Source of the DNA: Brachybacterium avium
Lineage (GTDB): Bacteria > Actinomycetota > Actinomycetes > Actinomycetales > Dermabacteraceae
DNA: 64,000 bases
Direction of reading: 5' to 3'
Assembly (NCBI RefSeq): GCF_002216795.1
Contig: NZ_CP022316.1
Span: 186,001-250,000 of the forward strand
The notes beneath the pieces are model-generated. The model did no database searches, had not been told where the DNA came from, and saw nothing but the letters and a program-made list of their open reading frames with translations. Within the stretch, counting starts at the first letter, position 1. Every line of letters begins with the position of its first letter. Of this stretch, positions 60,399 through 64,000 are shown piece by piece. A program made the position numbers and the translations under genes.

Positions 60399-62762
60399 CT
60401 ATCGGGCCGGGCCGACGCTGCGCGGTGGCGAGCTGCCGTCGGCCGGTAGCGTCACGGTGCCGTTCACGTCGGTGCGCAGGATCTGGGCGCCGACGTCGCG
60501 CATGAGGTCCAATGCCTCCGCGGTGGGGTGGCCGAAGCTGTTGTCCTGTCCCGCCGGAACCAGGGCGAGGTCCGGATCGAGCTGCCGATACAGCGGCGGG
60601 TGCTGGAATCGGGAACCGTGATGGGCGACCTTGACGATGTCGGCGGGACCGGGGTCCAGCCCGGCGAGCTCCTGCTGGGCGGCAGGCTCGAGATCGCCGA
60701 GGGCGAGCAGACGGGTGCCATCGTCCCAGAGCACGTCGAGCACGATCGAGCAGTCGTTGGCCGGGTCACCGTTTCCCGCGCTGTGCTCCGCGGCGCCGGC
60801 GCGCAGGGCGTCCTCCGCCGAGTCCGGCCACAGCACGCGCAGCGAGAGCCCGGGCCGCTGCCAGGTCTCCCCGGTGGTGGCGACGGTGGTCGGCACCTGG
60901 GGCACCGTCTGCTGAGCGGGGTCCGGCAGCGGGCAGATCCATTGCTCGTGCGGGGCGCGGCGTCCGTGGAGCGCGCTCCGGCCCCCGGTGTGGTCCTGAT
61001 GGGGGTGGGTCAGCACCAGCAGGTCGATGTGCCGCACCTCCAGCCTGTCCAGGCACTGCCGCAGAGTCGCGGGATCGGGCCCGGTGTCGATCAGGACCGT
61101 GGTGGCCTCCGCGGCGTCGGCGCGGGAGCGCAGCAGCAGGGCATCGCCCTGGCCGACCGCGCACAGGGCAACGGTCCACTCCGGCCCAGTGCTCAGCGGG
61201 AGCAGCCGGCCCGTCCCGGGCGCCAGCACCGCGACCAGTAGCGCTGCCACCACCCACCGCGTCAGGGGAAGCCGGCGGGCCGCCACGGCGATCACGGCGG
61301 CGAGGAGCACAGCCACGGCCAGCAGCACCCCGATCCCTCCCTCGGGCACCGCGATGCGGGAGCCGGGCAGGGCATCGGCCGCCCGCGCGATCAGCAGCAC
61401 CAGGTGGGCTCCCCCGGCGGCGAGCGTCCACAAGAGCTCCGCTGCGGCCGGCCAGACCGTCCCGATCACGAGGGCCAGCAGCCCGATCACCGTGGACGGT
61501 CCCACCAGCGGCCCCACCAGGATGTTCACCGGCACCGCCCAGGCGGAGACCTCCGGGGTGAGCAGGATCAGCACCGGGGTGCAGGCGAGCTGGGCGACCA
61601 GCGGCACCGCGAGCACGAGCGCGGCGGTGCGGCCGATCCGTGCTCCGCTGAGCTCCTGGAGGGCGGTCGCCAGCGGCGGCGCGGCCAGCAGTATGGCCGC
61701 GGTCGCGAGGGCGGACAGCAGGAATCCGATGGACGCGGCGGTGACCGGATCGAGCACGGACCACAGGGCCACGGTGAGGGCGAGTGCTGCCGTCGGTGAG
61801 GCTCGCACCCCGGCGAAGCGTGCGGCCAGCAGGGGGACCGCCATCGTCGCCGCGCGCTGGACGCTGGGTTCGTCCCCGACCAGCCACACGTAGCCTGCCA
61901 CCACCGCTGCGGCGACGAGCAGCCGGGGTCGGCGGCGCACCCCGCTCAGCAGCAGCGGGCCCAGCACTGCGGCCAGGACCAGTGCGATGTTCGCGCCGGA
62001 GACGGCGACCAGATGAGAGATCCCTGCTCGCCGCATGATGTCCTCGGTCCTCTCCCCCATGCCCCGGGTGTCGCCCAGGACCATCCCGCGCACCAGTGCT
62101 GCTTCGTCGCCGGGGAGGTGGGAGGTGGCCTGCCGGGCCTGCCGGCGCAACGCGTGGCGAGCGGACTGGGCACGGCCCGCGAGACCCGCCGATGCCACCG
62201 GTCGCACCTCGGTCGCGCGCACGATGACCAGGGACCCGCTGAGGACGACCCGCCCCCGCAGGTGCGCGAGATCGCCGTCCCGCACCCGGGACAGATCCTG
62301 CGACGGTTCGCCGGAGGCACGTACCAGGACCGGCAACGAGGCGGGCAGCGAGACGACATCGCGGCCCACCCGAGCCGGACCGCGCACCGTCCGTGCCCGC
62401 ATCTGCTGGCCCTGACGGGCCCACGACGGTCCGCCGCCCGGCGGGGCAGGATCTGCCGCGGCGACGACGGAGAGCTCCACCACCAGCCCCTGCTGCGCCG
62501 CCTCCTCCAAGGTCGTGTCGGTGCTTCCGTGCCGCTGCAGCGCCGGGAACAGCAGCGCCCCGGCCAGCACCACGACGCCCAGGTGGGCAAAGAGGCTGCG
62601 CGACGTGCGCGGTGAGCCGGTGAGAGTGACAGCGCTCAGCGCGAGGGCGACCAGCACGGCGCCACCGGCGACGGCCGCCGCGGTGCCGGCGGTGACGCCG
62701 AGCACGGCCAGCGCCCAGACACAGGTCGCGCCGGGCAGCAGGCGCAGATCTGCCCGGGTCAT
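60399..62762 (-). CDS. comEC: ComEC/Rec2-family DNA uptake channel protein
   Basis: Membrane channel for single-stranded DNA in natural transformation. The 787-residue product has N-terminal helices with an OB-like (DUF4131) part, the Competence domain (GMGERTEDIMRRAGISHLVAVSGANIALVLA, about 225-255, and several further helices), and a C-terminal metallo-beta-lactamase domain with THPHQDHTGG near residue 588. The ATG overlaps the comEA stop by 4 bp. All three domains are complete, so the strain may be competent if the pilus genes exist elsewhere. Confidence 0.94.
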   Translation of the reverse strand: MTRADLRLLPGATCVWALAVLGVTAGTAAAVAGGAVLVALALSAVTLTGSPRTSRSLFAHLGVVVLAGALLFPALQRHGSTDTTLEEAAQQGLVVELSVVAAADPAPPGGGPSWARQGQQMRARTVRGPARVGRDVVSLPASLPVLVRASGEPSQDLSRVRDGDLAHLRGRVVLSGSLVIVRATEVRPVASAGLAGRAQSARHALRRQARQATSHLPGDEAALVRGMVLGDTRGMGERTEDIMRRAGISHLVAVSGANIALVLAAVLGPLLLSGVRRRPRLLVAAAVVAGYVWLVGDEPSVQRAATMAVPLLAARFAGVRASPTAALALTVALWSVLDPVTAASIGFLLSALATAAILLAAPPLATALQELSGARIGRTAALVLAVPLVAQLACTPVLILLTPEVSAWAVPVNILVGPLVGPSTVIGLLALVIGTVWPAAAELLWTLAAGGAHLVLLIARAADALPGSRIAVPEGGIGVLLAVAVLLAAVIAVAARRLPLTRWVVAALLVAVLAPGTGRLLPLSTGPEWTVALCAVGQGDALLLRSRADAAEATTVLIDTGPDPATLRQCLDRLEVRHIDLLVLTHPHQDHTGGRSALHGRRAPHEQWICPLPDPAQQTVPQVPTTVATTGETWQRPGLSLRVLWPDSAEDALRAGAAEHSAGNGDPANDCSIVLDVLWDDGTRLLALGDLEPAAQQELAGLDPGPADIVKVAHHGSRFQHPPLYRQLDPDLALVPAGQDNSFGHPTAEALDLMRDVGAQILRTDVNGTVTLPADGSSPPRSVGPAR

Positions 62763-63559
62763 ACGGTCGCCCGACCGCGGATCTCCTCGAGGGTGGCGGG
62801 CCCGATCCCGGAGACCTCCAGCAATCCGTCCACCGCCTGGAAGGGGCCGTTCTTCTCCCGATGCTCCACGATGCGCTGGGCGATCGCCGGTCCCACCCCG
62901 GGCAGCTCCTCGAGCTCGGCGGCGCCGGCGGTGTTCAGATCGATCAGCGCCCCGCCGTCGGGCTCCTCCGCCCCGCCCGTGGACGCGGGTCCTCCCGCCA
63001 TGGCGGGGCGGGGCTGCTCCCCCGGCACCGGGACGTGGATCTGCTCGCCGTCGGCGAGCGGTCGGGCCAGGTTCACCACCGAGAGATCGGCATCTCCCGT
63101 CGGGCCGCCGGCGGCGCGCAGGGCGTCATCCACCCGGGCATCACCCGGCAGCTGCACCACACCGGGGGCCGCCACCGCCCCGGAGACGTGGACGACGATC
63201 TCGGAGGAGTCGGTGGCTGCGGAGGCCGACGGGACGGACGTCGGCTCGGGCGCCCCGGCATCGCTCGCGGCGTCGGTCGCGTGTTCCGAGGAGGCGGCCT
63301 CGACACCCTGATCGTGGGCTGTCGGAGCCGGCTCCACCGGCACAGCGGAGCCCGACCCGGACAGATGCACGACCCCGACCGCGATCAGCACCAGCACTGC
63401 GAGACCCACCAGCGCCGATGGCGACGGTGCGGGCAGCGTCAGATGACGAGTCCGCTGCGGTGCGGAGTGGTCGCGCCGCGCGATGAGCGCCTGACCCGAT
63501 CGGCGGTGCCTCCCGGCGCGACCGCGCCGCGGCCCCTCGGATCCGGTGTGTGCTCCCAT
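62759..63559 (-). CDS. comEA: ComEA family DNA-binding protein
   Basis: Receptor that binds double-stranded DNA at the membrane for uptake. The 266-residue product has a basic cytoplasmic N-terminus, one membrane helix (ALVGLAVLVLIAVGVVHLSG, about 49-68), a low-complexity Ala/Ser/Pro linker, an SLBB-like domain (VHVSGAVAAPGVVQLPGDAR) and a helix-hairpin-helix domain (LIDLNTAGAAELEELPGVG... VSGIGPATLEEIRG). ATG at 63559. Coupled to comEC by a 4-bp overlap. Confidence 0.93.
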   Translation of the reverse strand: MGAHTGSEGPRRGRAGRHRRSGQALIARRDHSAPQRTRHLTLPAPSPSALVGLAVLVLIAVGVVHLSGSGSAVPVEPAPTAHDQGVEAASSEHATDAASDAGAPEPTSVPSASAATDSSEIVVHVSGAVAAPGVVQLPGDARVDDALRAAGGPTGDADLSVVNLARPLADGEQIHVPVPGEQPRPAMAGGPASTGGAEEPDGGALIDLNTAGAAELEELPGVGPAIAQRIVEHREKNGPFQAVDGLLEVSGIGPATLEEIRGRATV

Positions 63560-63695
63560 GACTGCGACGCTAGGTCGCCGATCATGTCGACTTCTACGGA
63601 CGGATCGTCGTTGGGGACGGCCGCCCGCTGGGGAGGAACGGTCGGCTCCACCTCGTCACCGAGCCACCACCGTTCGCGATCCCCTGACCCATCGC

Positions 63696-64000
63696 TCAGG
63701 ACAGGCCCAGCATCACCAGCCACTGCTGCCGGAACATCAGGGCGATCACGACGATCACCATCAGGTACCACAGCAGCGTCAGCACCACCCACCGTCGCAG
63801 CAGGCCCGCCAGCGGTGCGGGCACGCGCAGATCGCCGCTCTCGATGGTGTGGGCCAGGGTGGCGAAGAACATCGGCGCCGTGACCGACCAGATCACCATG
63901 CACCACGGGCACAGCGCGCCGATCACGAAGATCGTGGAGGACGCCAGGAAGTGCACGTAACCGAACGCGAAGGTGATCCCGCCCAGCCGGGCCCAGCGGA
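63696..64000 (-). CDS. Vitamin K epoxide reductase family protein, 5'-truncated by window edge
   Basis: Membrane thiol oxidoreductase that reoxidises DsbA-like proteins in actinobacteria. About 101 residues of the C-terminal half are visible, open to the window end: VHFLASSTIFVIGALCPWCMVIW contains the CxxC active site (CPWC) in a helix, followed by two more hydrophobic segments and a short tail. The N-terminal loop cysteines lie beyond 64000. The gap to comEA (136 bp) shows no clear terminator. Confidence 0.87.
   Translation of the reverse strand, partial: RWARLGGITFAFGYVHFLASSTIFVIGALCPWCMVIWSVTAPMFFATLAHTIESGDLRVPAPLAGLLRRWVVLTLLWYLMVIVVIALMFRQQWLVMLGLS

Overview
The window is about 64 kb of very GC-rich DNA (roughly 70% G+C by eye) with tightly packed genes, many GTG starts and frequent 4-bp stop/start overlaps. 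Gene content and order are those of an actinobacterial core chromosome: dusB-dgt-dnaG beside glyS, a znu/zur locus, uppS-recO, a phoH-ybeY-corC-era run, hrcA-dnaJ-rsmE, lepA, rpsT, holA and comEA-comEC. DUF3052, DUF3097, DUF3145, SufU and a polyphosphate glucokinase also point to Actinobacteria. A member of Micrococcales, perhaps a Brachybacterium-like Dermabacteraceae, is my best guess; this is an inference from gene content, not from a search.

Layout. 1-6.6 kb: 3' part of map, ppgK, the RNase P RNA gene (minus strand), yaaA, a sufS-sufU-Nif3 operon, a small membrane protein, tRNA-Val and a DUF3052 gene. 6.6-14 kb: aceE, then the fatty-acid synthesis cluster fabD-fabH-acpP-fabF and DUF3145. 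14-20 kb is the most accessory part: an OsmC/def pair, tRNA-Asn, a frameshifted LacI regulator divergent from a cytoplasmic GH5-like glycosidase, a CAT tRNA, a second OsmC protein and a CHAD protein. 20-28 kb: dnaG, dgt, dusB, a frameshifted luciferase-like monooxygenase and glyS. 27.7-31.5 kb: a zinc uptake operon (znuA-znuC-znuB) with a Zur box, followed by the zur gene and a DedA-like protein. 31.5-41.5 kb: uppS, recO, EcsC, a 2H phosphoesterase, an M28 peptidase, a LysR/EamA exporter pair, and leuA behind a leucine leader peptide. 41.5-49.5 kb: era, corC-like, ybeY, phoH, HIT, rsmE, dnaJ and hrcA, all leftward, with a CIRCE-like operator. 49.5-64 kb: DUF3097, DUF4870, hemW, MOSC, lepA, an alpha-E/ATP-grasp pair, a PemK-like protein, rpsT, holA, comEC, comEA and a partial VKOR gene.

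No CRISPR array, insertion sequence, integrase or obvious defence island is visible. The most informative signals are regulatory and structural: a 14-residue leader peptide with four consecutive Leu codons before leuA; a 13/15 match to the actinobacterial Zur box over the znuA start; a CIRCE-like repeat; a LacI-type operator; a nine-copy GAGCCAC minisatellite inside a duplicated era 3' end; and a partial second copy of the CAT tRNA 3' half about 1.3 kb downstream of the intact tRNA.

A caution for any reader: six genes (LacI, luciferase-like, era, ybeY, dnaJ, ATP-grasp) are each split by what looks like one missing G or C. Three are conserved core genes. The shared signature fits assembly or base-calling error better than real gene decay.
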